Shown: positions 15,825-24,537 of the stretch, piece after piece
Layout: every line of letters begins with the position of its first letter
Position numbering within the stretch: the first letter of the stretch is position 1
Assembly: GCA_947628315.1 (NCBI GenBank)
Contig: CANQZJ010000008.1
Span: 1-52,635 of the forward strand
Reading direction: 5' to 3'
DNA: 52,635 nucleotides
DNA from: an uncultured Oscillospiraceae bacterium
Lineage (GTDB): Bacteria > Bacillota > Clostridia > Oscillospirales > Oscillospiraceae
Translations under genes and position numbers: made by a program
The notes under the pieces: model-generated
Told to the model about the DNA's origin: nothing
The model's input: only the letters and a program-made list of their open reading frames with translations
The model's database searches: none

Positions 15825-17318
15825 TTACAGGCAGGCGGCGTAGGCAGCCTTGGCGCCCTGGGTGCGGATGAGCTCCAGCGCCTCGGCGGCGGCCTTTTCG
15901 AAGCCGGGCACCTTGGTCAGATCCTGGCCCCACATCCGCTCGTCGGTCATGACGGCATGGGTCAGGGCGGCGGCGTCATCGTCCTTGTGGGCATAGTAGA
16001 ACTCCAGCACGAAGCGGTCGTCGGAGCAGGTGTAGGTGTTGCCCTTGGGACGGCGGCACACCAGGCCCTTGTCGTTCAGCTCCTGGATGTCGCTGGAGAA
16101 GAAGGCCATGTAGGCGGCGAAGGAGGTCACCAGGCACTTGGGCAGCTCGCCGGTCTTCTCGATGTACTCCAGGAAGCTGGGCATATTGCGGGCGCGCCAC
16201 TTGGAGGTGGAGTTCAGAGAAATGCTCATCAGCTCATGGTTGATGAAGGGGTTGTTGAAGCGATCCTGCACGGCGGAGGCAAAGCCCATCAGGTCGTCCT
16301 TGTCCAGAGGCAGGGTGGGGATGACCTCATCGTACAGCATCTTGTTCATGAAGCCGCGGACGGTGTCGTCCTGCATGCAGTCGCGGACGATGTCGAAGCC
16401 GGCCAGGTAGGCGCCCAGCACAAAGCCGGTGTGCGCGCCGTTGAGGATGCGCACCTTGCGCTTCTTGTAGGGGGTCACATCGGGCACCACGGGACAGTTA
16501 AGGCCGGCGGCCTTGAAGGGCAGCTTGTCCTCCAGCCACGCCGGGCCCTCGATGTTCCACACGCCGAAGACCTCGCCCACGTCCAGCAGGGGGTCGGTGT
16601 AGCCGTGCTCGGCCTCCAGGCGGGCCACTTCCTCCGGGTCGCGGATACGGCCTGGGACGATGCGGTCCACCAGGGTGGAGCAGAAGGTGCAGTCCTCGTT
16701 GACGTACTTCTTGAAGCCGCCGTCCAGGCCCCACTGGTCGATGTGCTGGTTGACGCACTTCAGCAGCTCTTTGCCGTTGTTGTCGATGAGCTCGCAGGAC
16801 AGGATGACCAGGCCGGGCAGGCCGGCCTCATACCGGGCCAGCAGCACCTGGGTCAGCTTGGCGGGGAAGGAGCTGGCGGGCTTGTCGTCCTTCTGGCAGG
16901 CGGGGTCGTAGACGATGCCGGCCTCGGTGGTGTTGGACACCACGTACTCCAGATCCTTGGAGCGGGCCAGTTCCAGCAGAGCGTCGAAACCGCCGTCGGC
17001 ATAGGGGTTGATGGCGCGGCTGACGCAGGAGATCACACGTTTGCGATCCACCTTCTCGCCGTTCTCACGGCCGCGGAGGTAGAGGGTGTACAGGCCCTGC
17101 TGCTCGTTGATCATGTCGGTGAGTCCGGAGGCGATGGGCTGCACCAGCACGCACTTGCCGTTCCAGCCGGCCTTCTCGTTGGACACGTCGAACCAGTACT
17201 GGGCAAAGGCGCGGAGGAAGTTGCCCTCGCCGAACTGGAGCACCTTTTCAGGGGCGTTCTCAAGGATATAGCCGTCGTAGCCGGACTTGCGAAGGACTTC
17301 ATAGTTCAATCGTTCCAT
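15825..17318 (-). CDS. uxaB: Tagaturonate reductase (altronate oxidoreductase)
   Basis: A 497-residue mannitol-dehydrogenase-superfamily enzyme that reduces D-tagaturonate to D-altronate with NADH. The start of the nucleotide fold is VLQFGEGNFLRAF (about 26-38), and the conserved catalytic-domain segment KVRILNGAHTGFVLGAYLAG is near residue 290. The length matches UxaB (about 480-500) and the neighbour uxaA supports UxaB over the fructuronate enzyme UxuB. AGGAAGGG lies before the ATG. A hairpin with a short T-run lies only about 36 bases upstream and may limit read-through into this gene. Confidence 0.94.
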   Translation of the reverse strand: MERLNYEVLRKSGYDGYILENAPEKVLQFGEGNFLRAFAQYWFDVSNEKAGWNGKCVLVQPIASGLTDMINEQQGLYTLYLRGRENGEKVDRKRVISCVSRAINPYADGGFDALLELARSKDLEYVVSNTTEAGIVYDPACQKDDKPASSFPAKLTQVLLARYEAGLPGLVILSCELIDNNGKELLKCVNQHIDQWGLDGGFKKYVNEDCTFCSTLVDRIVPGRIRDPEEVARLEAEHGYTDPLLDVGEVFGVWNIEGPAWLEDKLPFKAAGLNCPVVPDVTPYKKRKVRILNGAHTGFVLGAYLAGFDIVRDCMQDDTVRGFMNKMLYDEVIPTLPLDKDDLMGFASAVQDRFNNPFINHELMSISLNSTSKWRARNMPSFLEYIEKTGELPKCLVTSFAAYMAFFSSDIQELNDKGLVCRRPKGNTYTCSDDRFVLEFYYAHKDDDAAALTHAVMTDERMWGQDLTKVPGFEKAAAEALELIRTQGAKAAYAACL

Positions 17319-17354
17319 TAGTGATCCCTTCCTGTCATTTCAGATTTTTAGAGA

Positions 17355-17384
17355 AAACCGGGGTACAGAACCGTACCCCGGTTT
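17355..17384 (-). terminator. Intrinsic terminator or attenuator after the esterase gene
   Basis: A 12-base-pair perfect stem (17355-17366 with 17373-17384) and a six-base loop, followed on the minus strand by four T and then CTC. There is no room for a promoter before uxaB, so it may act as a partial terminator inside the operon. Confidence 0.72.
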
Positions 17385-17386
17385 GT

Positions 17387-18169
17387 TTACGGCTGGTAAT
17401 GGAATCTGCCGTTGAGCCATGTCTTGCACAAGGGAAGCCACGCCCGGCAGACCTCATCGGGCGTCTCCACCTCCCGGGTGCAGGTGGAGATGCCGTGGGC
17501 GCCCGTTTCAAACAGGTGGTACTCAACGGGGACTCCAACGCCCCGCAGTTTCACCGCCAGGAACAGACTGTTCTCCGGCGGTACCGCGTCGTCCTTTCCC
17601 CCGTGCCACAGGAACGTGGGCGGGAAATCGGATGTCACTCCATCCCAGAGGTGCAGTTTGTCCCGCACGGCATCGTCGCCGCCAGACACCCACTGGGCGG
17701 ACTCCGCATGGATATATTCGCCCTTGGTGGCGATCACCGGGTAGCACAGCACCAGGGCGTCCGGGCGGCTTTCAGGCGGCAGCGCCAGCTCGGGGTCGTT
17801 CCACAGAGCGCCCAGGCTGGCCACCAGATGGCCTCCGGCGGAGAAGCCCATCACCGCAACCTTGCCCGGGTCGATGTGCCACTCCTCCGCGTGTTCGCGG
17901 ATGTGCTTTACCGCCTGGGCCAGCTGCCGGAGGGGCTTGTACCCGCCGGCCTCTTCCCCGCAGGAGTACCGCACGATAAACGCCTGATAGCCCATGGAGA
18001 GGAACTCCAGCGCGGGCGGATCCTCCTCCCGGGGGGACAGCCAGGCGTAGGCGCCGCCGGCGCAGATGACCATGGCAGGCCGCACCCTGTGCGCGGCCAG
18101 GGTGTCGTAGTCCTCCTGGAGCCAGCCATGGACTTTCGCCCCGAGGGCTTCAAAGGAGACGGAAATCAT
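17387..18169 (-). CDS. Alpha/beta-hydrolase, predicted carbohydrate (acetyl) esterase
   Basis: A 260-residue serine hydrolase. The nucleophile motif is GFSAGGH with Ser110, the acid is in GGKDDAVP (Asp193 or Asp194) and the base is His225 in ETGAHGIS. The oxyanion-side motif CAGGAYAWLSPREEDP near residue 36 is typical of acetyl-xylan-esterase-like and BD-FAE-like enzymes. No signal peptide. The same frame stays open far upstream, but the ATG at 18169 overlaps the kduD stop (ATGA), which fixes the start. In this operon it plausibly removes acetyl groups from imported pectic oligosaccharides; the natural substrate is inferred. Confidence 0.87.
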   Translation of the reverse strand: MISVSFEALGAKVHGWLQEDYDTLAAHRVRPAMVICAGGAYAWLSPREEDPPALEFLSMGYQAFIVRYSCGEEAGGYKPLRQLAQAVKHIREHAEEWHIDPGKVAVMGFSAGGHLVASLGALWNDPELALPPESRPDALVLCYPVIATKGEYIHAESAQWVSGGDDAVRDKLHLWDGVTSDFPPTFLWHGGKDDAVPPENSLFLAVKLRGVGVPVEYHLFETGAHGISTCTREVETPDEVCRAWLPLCKTWLNGRFHYQP

Positions 18170-18966
18170 CCAGGCTGCTTGCCGATGTAAGCCAGGATGC
18201 CGCCGTCCACATACAGGATGTGGCCGTTGACAAAGTCGGAGGCGTGGGAGGCCAGGAACACAGCGGGGCCGCCCAGATCCTCCGCCTCGCCCCAGCGCTC
18301 GGCGGGAGTCTTGGCGATAATGAACTGGTCGAAGGGGTGACGGCTGCCGTCGGGCTGGAGCTCGCGCAGAGGCGCGGTCTGGGGCGTGGCGATGTAGCCG
18401 GGGCCGATGCCGTTGCACTGGATGTTGTACTTGCCGTACTCGCTGGCGATGTTCCTGGTGAGCATCTTCAGGCCGCCCTTGGCGGCGGCATAGGCGGAGA
18501 CGGTCTCGCGGCCCAGCTCGCTCATCATGGAGCAGATGTTGATGATCTTGCCGCCGCCCTGTTCGATCATATCGGGAATGATGGCCTTGGCCATGATGAA
18601 CGGCCCATTCAGGTCGATATCGATGACCTGGCGGAACTGGGCCGCGGTCATCTCCAGCATGGGGATGCGCTTGATGATGCCGGCGTTGTTCACCAGGATG
18701 TTGATGTGGCCCACCTCGGCGGTGACTTTTTTGACGAACTCGCCCACAGCCTCTTCGTTGGTCACGTCGCACACATAGCCGTGGGCGTCGATACCGATCT
18801 CCTTGTAAGAGGCCAGGCCCTTGTTCACCAGATCCTGGTTGATGTCGTTGAACACGATGGTAGCGCCGGCAGCTGCCATTGCTTTCGCGATGGCGAAGCC
18901 GATGCCATAGCTGGCCCCGGTGATGAGAGCCACTTTGCCGTCCAGGCGGAAATCGTTCTTTTCCAT
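18166..18966 (-). CDS. kduD: SDR oxidoreductase, 2-dehydro-3-deoxygluconate 5-dehydrogenase role
   Basis: A 266-residue classical short-chain dehydrogenase. The cofactor motif is TGASYGIG (16-23), the structural motif NNAG (93-96) and the catalytic set Ser146, Tyr159 and Lys163 (YAAAK). By position directly after kduI it should interconvert 2,5-diketo-3-deoxygluconate and 2-keto-3-deoxygluconate. The sequence around IIKRIPMLEM also resembles gluconate 5-dehydrogenases, which are close relatives, so the KduD role rests partly on context. AAGGAGGA precedes the ATG. Four-base overlap with the esterase gene. Confidence 0.9.
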   Translation of the reverse strand: MEKNDFRLDGKVALITGASYGIGFAIAKAMAAAGATIVFNDINQDLVNKGLASYKEIGIDAHGYVCDVTNEEAVGEFVKKVTAEVGHINILVNNAGIIKRIPMLEMTAAQFRQVIDIDLNGPFIMAKAIIPDMIEQGGGKIINICSMMSELGRETVSAYAAAKGGLKMLTRNIASEYGKYNIQCNGIGPGYIATPQTAPLRELQPDGSRHPFDQFIIAKTPAERWGEAEDLGGPAVFLASHASDFVNGHILYVDGGILAYIGKQPG

Positions 18967-18983
18967 GTTGTTTTTCCTCCTTC

Positions 18984-19826
18984 TTATTTCAGATCAATGG
19001 GTTTCAGGTTGTCCATATCATCAAAAGTCTGGTTCTCTCCGCCCATGGCCCAGATGAAGGTGTAGTTGGCGGTGCCGCACCCGCTGTGGATGGACCAGGA
19101 GGGGGAGATCACCGCGTCGAAGTTGTGCATCATCAGGGGACGGATCTCCGTGGGCTGGCCCATCAGGTGGACGACAGCCTGATCCTCGGGGATCTCGAAG
19201 TAGGTGTAGACCTCCATGCGGCGCTCATGGGTGTGGCAGGGCATGGTGTTCCAAACGCTGCCGGGGGCCAGCTGGGTCAGGCCCATGGAGAGCTGGCAGG
19301 TCTCCAGCACGTCCGGGTGGATGAACTGATTGATGACCCGCTTGTTGGCGAAGGTCTCCTCGCCGCAGGGGCGGTGGTTGGCCTTCTCCATGGTGAGCAG
19401 GGTGGTCTTGCACTCCTTGTGGGCGGGGGTGGAGGCCAGATAGAACTTGGCGGGGTTCGCCGGATCCTCGCTGGCAAAGGTCACCGTTTTGGCACCCTTG
19501 GAGATGTACAGGCAGTCCTCATAGCTCAGGTCGTAGCGGGTGCCGTCCACGGTGATGCGGCCCTTGCCGCCCAGATTGAAGACGCCGGCCTCACGGCGCT
19601 CGAAGAAGTAACTGGTGCCGAAGTTGGCCCAGATGTCCACGCCCTTGTCGATGGGGACTTCCTCCTTCACGGGCATGATGCCCATGACCACCATGCGATC
19701 CACATGGGAGTAGGTGGCCTGGACGGTGTCAGGCACATACAGATCGGTGATGAGGAATTCCTTGCGGAGCTCCTCGGTGGTGTAGCGCTTGACGTCGTTG
19801 GGGCTTGCGGAGTAGCGAATATCCAT
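18984..19826 (-). CDS. kduI: 5-keto-4-deoxyuronate isomerase
   Basis: A 280-residue cupin that converts 5-keto-4-deoxyuronate, the spontaneous product of unsaturated galacturonate, into 2,5-diketo-3-deoxygluconate. The zinc ligands His198, His200 and Glu205 are in CHTHERRMEVYTYF, and the fourth, His247, in SWSIHSG. The length equals E. coli KduI (278). The ATG at 19826 follows AGGGGGATC; the frame is open 16 codons further but without a ribosome site. It works with the GH105 enzyme encoded at 21.8 kb, which supplies the unsaturated sugar. Confidence 0.96.
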   Translation of the reverse strand: MDIRYSASPNDVKRYTTEELRKEFLITDLYVPDTVQATYSHVDRMVVMGIMPVKEEVPIDKGVDIWANFGTSYFFERREAGVFNLGGKGRITVDGTRYDLSYEDCLYISKGAKTVTFASEDPANPAKFYLASTPAHKECKTTLLTMEKANHRPCGEETFANKRVINQFIHPDVLETCQLSMGLTQLAPGSVWNTMPCHTHERRMEVYTYFEIPEDQAVVHLMGQPTEIRPLMMHNFDAVISPSWSIHSGCGTANYTFIWAMGGENQTFDDMDNLKPIDLK

Positions 19827-19842
19827 CGTGCAGGATCCCCCT

Positions 19843-20922
19843 TTATTCGATGACATTTTCGGTCTCGCCGTCAAAGAGGTAGACCTCTTTCACGGGGATG
19901 GAGAACTTGATGCTGGTGTCGATCTCCGGCGTGTCGTGGGGATCGACCTTGAGGATGGCCTTGTCCTCGCCGGTGGTGATGTAGATGTTGGTGTTGTCGC
20001 CCAGCATCTCGGTGAGCTCCACCTGGGCGTCCACCACGTAGGCGTCGGCCTGCTCGCCCAGCTCGATGGCCTCGGGCCGGAAGCCGAAGACGATCTCCTT
20101 GCCCTCGTACTGGGCGGCCTTGGCGCCCAGCTTCTTGGTGATGTCCAGCTGGTTGGTGCCGAAGGTCAGCTTGCCGCCCTGCACCTTGCCCTTGACGAAG
20201 TTCATGGGCGGCTCGCCGATGAACCCGGCCACGAACACGTTGACGGGCTTGTAGTACAGGTCGTACGGGGTGCCGATCTGCTGGATATAGCCGTCCTTCA
20301 TGACCACGATCCGGTCGGCCAGAGTCATGGCCTCTGTCTGGTCGTGGGTCACGTAGATGGTGGTGGCGCCGGTGCTGTGGTGGATCTGGGCGATCTCAGA
20401 GCGCATGGTCACGCGCTGCTTGGCGTCCAGGTTGGACAGCGGCTCGTCCATCAGGAACACGCCCACCTTGCGGATGATGGCGCGGCCGATGGCCACACGC
20501 TGGCGCTGGCCGCCGGACAGAGCCCGGGGCAGACGATCCAGATAGTCCGTCAGGCCGAGGATGGCGGCGGTCTTCTTCACCTTCTCCTCGATGACGTCCT
20601 CGTCCACGCCCTGGAGGGTCAGGCCGAAGGCGATGTTGTCGAACACCGTCATCTGGGGATACAGGGCGTAGCTCTGGAAGACCATGGCCACTTCCCGCTC
20701 CCGGGGGCCCATCTCGTTGGCCCGCTTGCCGTTGATGAGGAATTCGCCGTTGGAGATGTCCTCCAGGCCCGCGATCATCCGCAGGGTGGTGGACTTTCCG
20801 CAGCCGGACGGCCCCACGAAGACGATGAACTCGCCCTTTTCGATCTCCAGATTGAAGTTGTGGACCGCGTGATAGCCGTTGGGATAGATCTTGTTGATGT
20901 CTTTCAGAGTTAAGTACGCCAT
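19843..20922 (-). CDS. ugpC: MsmX/UgpC-type sugar ABC transporter ATPase, stand-alone
   Basis: A 359-residue ATPase of the CUT1 carbohydrate importers. Walker A is GPSGCGKST (37-45), the signature LSGGQ (135-139) and Walker B VFLMDEP (155-161), followed by a C-terminal OB/TOBE regulatory part. The ATG at 20922 follows AAGGAGA. It leads the Kdu/Uxa operon, with no permease or binding-protein gene beside it. Such ATPases often energise several transporters at once, as MsmX does in Bacillus. The pectin transporter at 25-33 kb carries its own ATPase, so this one may be shared or redundant. Confidence 0.94.
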   Translation of the reverse strand: MAYLTLKDINKIYPNGYHAVHNFNLEIEKGEFIVFVGPSGCGKSTTLRMIAGLEDISNGEFLINGKRANEMGPREREVAMVFQSYALYPQMTVFDNIAFGLTLQGVDEDVIEEKVKKTAAILGLTDYLDRLPRALSGGQRQRVAIGRAIIRKVGVFLMDEPLSNLDAKQRVTMRSEIAQIHHSTGATTIYVTHDQTEAMTLADRIVVMKDGYIQQIGTPYDLYYKPVNVFVAGFIGEPPMNFVKGKVQGGKLTFGTNQLDITKKLGAKAAQYEGKEIVFGFRPEAIELGEQADAYVVDAQVELTEMLGDNTNIYITTGEDKAILKVDPHDTPEIDTSIKFSIPVKEVYLFDGETENVIE

Positions 20923-21056
20923 ATCTTCTGTCTCCTTACACATGATTTGATGGCCTTTACCAAGCTCGCGAGAACTTACTTTATTTACATTCCATATGGA
21001 CAAAACCGACAAAGTCTGATACAATAGCGGGTAACCGACAAGGGGGGCCCTGAAGC
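20923..21056. promoter_or_regulatory. Divergent regulatory region between the uronate operon and the AraC gene
   Basis: A 134-base gap drives both directions. It holds a perfect ten-base palindrome TCCATATGGA (20991-21000), the eight-base palindrome CTCGCGAG (20965-20972) and the decamer GACAAAACCG (20999-21008), which recurs in the regulatory region at 33129-33138. No good minus-strand sigma-A promoter is visible, which suits an activator-dependent operon. Confidence 0.6.
20997..21025 (+). promoter_or_regulatory. Sigma-A promoter of the AraC-type regulator
   Basis: TGGACA (20997-21002), 17-base spacer and TACAAT (21020-21025). The -35 box overlaps the palindrome TCCATATGGA and the shared decamer, so autoregulation is plausible. 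Confidence 0.68.
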
Positions 21057-21839
21057 ATGAACAGAATCGTATACGTGGGAAAACATACCTTGACGTTTTC
21101 CGTGTCCCGCCACATGCACACCACCTGGGAGCTGATCTACTGTACCGGCGGCAGCGGAACGCTGACCTTTGACGATCAGTCCACGCTGGAATACAGCGCC
21201 GGGGATGTGGCTGTCATTCCGCCGGGGCTGCCCCATTCCAACCGGAGCGCCAAGGGCTTTACCAACATCCACATCAATCTGGCGGACACCACCCTCGCCG
21301 ACGCGGAGCCCTTTCTCCTCCCCGCCGATCCAAACGGATTCTTGCTGAACGCCTTTCAGGCGGCGTTTTACTACTACTCCGGCGCCGACGCGGATGATGC
21401 CATGCTGCTGTCCATGTACGGGCAGCTGGTCGCCGCGTTCGCGTCCAGCCGCCAGCCCGGCAACCCCCGCAGCGAAGTGGTACATGAGATCAAGAACCAC
21501 ATCCTGCAGAACTACCCGGACTGCAACTACGACCTCAACGCCTACCTGCATACCCTTCCCTTCAACTCCGAGTATGTCAAGAAGCTGTTCAAGCGGGAGA
21601 CCGGCATGACGCCGCTGCAGTACCTCACCGACAAGCGGCTGGAGAACGGCGCCAACGCCCTGGCCATGTGCGCGGGCAAAGGGAATATCTCGGAGACCGC
21701 CCATCTGTGCGGCTTTTCCGAGCCGCTGTACTTCTCCCGGCTGTTCAAGAAGAAGTACGGCGTCTCCCCCCGTCAGTACCGGCCGGAGCGCCCCGAGCCG
21801 ATGACCGACTCGGACTGGATGAAGGTCATTCCGCTGTGA
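21057..21839 (+). CDS. AraC-family transcriptional regulator
   Basis: A 260-residue regulator with an N-terminal cupin sensor (about 10-110; HMHTTWELIYC and YSAGDVAVIPPGLPHS are characteristic) and a C-terminal AraC pair of helix-turn-helix motifs (about 155-255; LNAYLHTLPFNSEYVKKLFK, then ISETAHLCGFSEPLYFSRLF and KKYGVSPRQYR). The ligand is probably a uronate or a pectin breakdown intermediate, given its place between the Kdu/Uxa operon and the pectin depolymerase genes. Its 3' end overlaps the convergent GH105 gene by 14 bases. It is the only regulator gene seen between 7 and 34 kb. Confidence 0.93.
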   Translation: MNRIVYVGKHTLTFSVSRHMHTTWELIYCTGGSGTLTFDDQSTLEYSAGDVAVIPPGLPHSNRSAKGFTNIHINLADTTLADAEPFLLPADPNGFLLNAFQAAFYYYSGADADDAMLLSMYGQLVAAFASSRQPGNPRSEVVHEIKNHILQNYPDCNYDLNAYLHTLPFNSEYVKKLFKRETGMTPLQYLTDKRLENGANALAMCAGKGNISETAHLCGFSEPLYFSRLFKKKYGVSPRQYRPERPEPMTDSDWMKVIPL

Positions 21840-22962
21840 GGCGTTTGACCTCGGTGTAGGCCAGCACAAAGGGCGCCACGCCCTTGGCGTCGTTGGCCAC
21901 TACCGGCTCGGAGATGTAGTATTCATAGGAGCCGTCCCGCCGGCGGTTGTTCTCCGGGCCCAGGCCCGCCACCAGGCAGATACCCTCCAGGTCGATACCG
22001 TCGTCGGTAAAGGTCAAATACTTCTCCACGATGCCGTCAAAGGTCTTCTGGCCTTTGGCGGCATAGCTTTTGTCCAGGATGCCCAGCCGTGCGCCCTTCA
22101 GCATGGCGTAGGCCATCATGGCGCTGCCGCTGGTCTCCAGGTAGTTGCCCTCCCGGCCGCCCTGATCGGGCACCTGCCAGTAGAGGCCGGTGGCCGGGTC
22201 GGCGTATTTGCCGACGGAGGCCATCAGGTCGGCGAAGATCTCCGCCAGGCCCTCCCGGTACGGATCGTCCGCCGGGATGATCTCCGTCAGGTCGGCCAGC
22301 GCCACGGCGAACCAGCCCAGGGAGCGCAGCCAGAAGTTTTTGGAGCAGCCAGTCTCTTTGTCCGCCCAGAAGGCGGTCTTGGAGGCGTCATACCCGTGGT
22401 AGTAGAGCCCGGTCTTAAGGTCGAACATCCTGGCCCGGACGTTGCCGATCTGCTTTGCCACGTCGGTGTAGTCGCCCTTCCCCAGGTGGCGCTGATAGAG
22501 CGCCCGGAAGGGCTGGGCCATGTAGATGCCGTCCAGCCACACCTGGTTGGGGTAGATCTCCTTGTGCCAGAAGTTCCCCTCATGGGTGCGGGGCTGGCGC
22601 TCCAGCTGATTCTGGAGAAATTCGGCCGCCCTGCGGTATTTCTCCTTGCCGGTGCGCTCATAGAGCTCAAAGAGCGCCCGGCCCTCGTTGATATCGTCCA
22701 GATTGTACTTTTCCGGCTGGAAGGTGCGGATGGAGCCGTCCTCCTCCACAAAGTGGTCGATCACCTGCTCGGCGAAATCAAAGTACCGCTGGTCGCCCGT
22801 GATGCGGGCCATCTCCAGCAGGGCGGTGATCATGCAGCCGTCGATGTAGTTCCAGGAGGCGGGCTTGCCCTCCCGGATCTTTTCCATATTCCACGCGGTG
22901 CGCTCCGGGGTGGACTCCTCCACCAGGCGGAGCACATAGGCGTCGATTTTTTGATAGTCCAT
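21826..22962 (-). CDS. GH105 unsaturated rhamnogalacturonyl/galacturonyl hydrolase
   Basis: A 378-residue (alpha/alpha)6-barrel enzyme of the YteR/YesR family. It hydrates the double bond of the 4,5-unsaturated galacturonate left by pectin lyases and so releases 5-keto-4-deoxyuronate. The catalytic aspartate of the family is in VWLDGIYMAQPF (Asp144), and a second conserved aspartate in LDDINEGR (Asp89 or Asp90). No signal peptide, so it works on imported oligosaccharides. Its product is the KduI substrate. The start overlaps the GH28 stop by one base. The choice between rhamnogalacturonan and homogalacturonan fragments cannot be made from sequence. Confidence 0.92.
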   Translation of the reverse strand: MDYQKIDAYVLRLVEESTPERTAWNMEKIREGKPASWNYIDGCMITALLEMARITGDQRYFDFAEQVIDHFVEEDGSIRTFQPEKYNLDDINEGRALFELYERTGKEKYRRAAEFLQNQLERQPRTHEGNFWHKEIYPNQVWLDGIYMAQPFRALYQRHLGKGDYTDVAKQIGNVRARMFDLKTGLYYHGYDASKTAFWADKETGCSKNFWLRSLGWFAVALADLTEIIPADDPYREGLAEIFADLMASVGKYADPATGLYWQVPDQGGREGNYLETSGSAMMAYAMLKGARLGILDKSYAAKGQKTFDGIVEKYLTFTDDGIDLEGICLVAGLGPENNRRRDGSYEYYISEPVVANDAKGVAPFVLAYTEVKRLTAE

Positions 22963-24527
22963 CAGTCCACCTCGAATCCGTCCGTGGTAACGTCCTCACA
23001 GTGCTGGACGATGAGTCCCTCGCCGTCCACGCCCTTGAGGGTCACATTTTTCACCTGGATCTTGGTCACGTTGTCGAGATACAGGCCCAGGCGGCACCGC
23101 TTCTCGGCAAAGTTCTGCATGGCGGGAGTGCCCGGCTGGGCATCCTCCGCGAAGGATATGCTGATGTCTTCAAAGCTCACCTCGTCGATGGGGCTCTCGG
23201 GCAGGCCGTCGATATAGCAGGCGGCCACCTCCGCTCCGGTACACTCCATGTTGCGGAAGGCGAAGGAACCCAGGTGGGGCGTCCTGTCGTCCACCGGCAG
23301 GTGCTCCCGGCTCCATACATACTCGGTGTACCGATCCGGGTCGCAGCAGTTGTACCACATGTTGATGACGATAGGGGTGAGCACCGCGTCCATGAGAATG
23401 TTGTCAAACAGCACGTTGGTGACGATGCTGTCCTTTCCGCGGCCCCGGCGGGACTTGATGCGCAGGCCCCGGTCGGTGGCATGGAACACGCACTGGGTCA
23501 CGCTCAGGTTGCGGATGCCCGCCGCCAGCTCGCTGCCCAGGGTCACGGCCCCGTGGCCAAATTCCATCAGACAGTTGCGGATGGTGTGGTGGTCGGCGGG
23601 GACGCAGTACTTTCGGGCCATTTCGATCTTGCCGGACTTGATGGCGATGCAGTCGTCCCCCACGGAGAACCGGCAGCCGATAATGTCCACCCCGTCACAG
23701 CTCTCCGGGTCGATGCCGTCGGTGTTGGGGCTCACTTTGGGCGCGGTGATGAAGATGTCCAAAATGGACACATTCTGAGAGTAATAGGGGTGGATATGCC
23801 AGGAGGCGCCGTTCTGCACCGTCACGCCGTGAAGGGTAACATCCTTGCAGCGGTTCAGGAAGATGGCGCGGGGCCGGGCGGCGGGGAACTCCTTGAAGTT
23901 CTTCCACCAGTCGCCATTCTGGGCGTTGCCGTCGATGACGCCCTTGCCCACAATGGCCACATCCTCGGCGTAGGAGCCGTGGATCAGAGACTGATAGCAG
24001 TCGTCCTCCAGCCCCTCAAAGCTCACCATGGGCAGCTCCTTGCCGTCGGGCGCCACACACACCGTTTTCAGAATGGGATAGCGCTCCCGCTCCGTGGAGC
24101 CCAGCAGGGACGCGCCCTCCTGCAACTCCAGGGTGATGTGGCTCTTCAGGGACAGGGGCAGGGTGAGATAGGTTCCCGCCGGGAAGACCACGCGGCCTCC
24201 CTCGGGGATCAGGTTGATGGCGGCCTGAAGCGCGGCGGTGTCCTCGTGGACGCCGTCGCCCACGGCGCCGAAGTCCTTGACGCTGACCCGGCAGGTCTCG
24301 GCACGGGTGTGGATCGTCACAGCGTCCTCCCCGCCGGAGCGGAAACGGACGGTGACGGCATACCCGGTGTCCGGCTCCAGGTCGAACAGGGAGAACACGT
24401 TGGTCTCCCCCTGGAGCCGCTCCTCGCCGTTCAGCAGGACGGTATAGGGTTCCTGCGCGTAGTAGGGCCTGGTGCCCTCCAGCTCAAAACAGGCGGAACT
24501 GTTTCCGCAGTACAGGATGTTGATCAT
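22962..24527 (-). CDS. GH28 polygalacturonase, cytosolic, predicted exo-acting
   Basis: A 521-residue enzyme. Residues 1 to about 76 form a fibronectin-III-like module (ends with DTGYAVTVRF), and the parallel beta helix begins at VKDFGAVGDG. All GH28 catalytic motifs are present: NTDG (Asp270), DD in GDDC (Asp291, Asp292), GHG (324-326) and RIK (356-358). An N-terminal FN3-like module joined to GH28 is known from exo-polygalacturonases such as that of Yersinia. No signal peptide is visible, so oligogalacturonides must be imported first. It sits in the transporter operon between a 4-TM protein gene and GH105. Confidence 0.93.
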   Translation of the reverse strand: MINILYCGNSSACFELEGTRPYYAQEPYTVLLNGEERLQGETNVFSLFDLEPDTGYAVTVRFRSGGEDAVTIHTRAETCRVSVKDFGAVGDGVHEDTAALQAAINLIPEGGRVVFPAGTYLTLPLSLKSHITLELQEGASLLGSTERERYPILKTVCVAPDGKELPMVSFEGLEDDCYQSLIHGSYAEDVAIVGKGVIDGNAQNGDWWKNFKEFPAARPRAIFLNRCKDVTLHGVTVQNGASWHIHPYYSQNVSILDIFITAPKVSPNTDGIDPESCDGVDIIGCRFSVGDDCIAIKSGKIEMARKYCVPADHHTIRNCLMEFGHGAVTLGSELAAGIRNLSVTQCVFHATDRGLRIKSRRGRGKDSIVTNVLFDNILMDAVLTPIVINMWYNCCDPDRYTEYVWSREHLPVDDRTPHLGSFAFRNMECTGAEVAACYIDGLPESPIDEVSFEDISISFAEDAQPGTPAMQNFAEKRCRLGLYLDNVTKIQVKNVTLKGVDGEGLIVQHCEDVTTDGFEVD

Positions 24528-24537
24528 GGCTTTGACC

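Noticed and set aside
14121-17321. Open frame of more than 1000 codons opposite uxaA, uxaB and neighbours
   Set aside because: It spans several real genes on the other strand and has a repetitive composition; a GC-skew artefact. The same holds for those at 7294-9048, 28122-30326 and 44699-47116.
17387-18772. 461-codon frame that would extend the esterase upstream through kduD
   Set aside because: The upstream part is a shifted reading of kduD; the real start is the ATG at 18169 that overlaps the kduD stop.
20923-20996. Minus-strand sigma-A promoter for the ABC ATPase/Kdu operon
   Set aside because: No -35/-10 pair with acceptable spacing; probably activator-dependent, so none was called.
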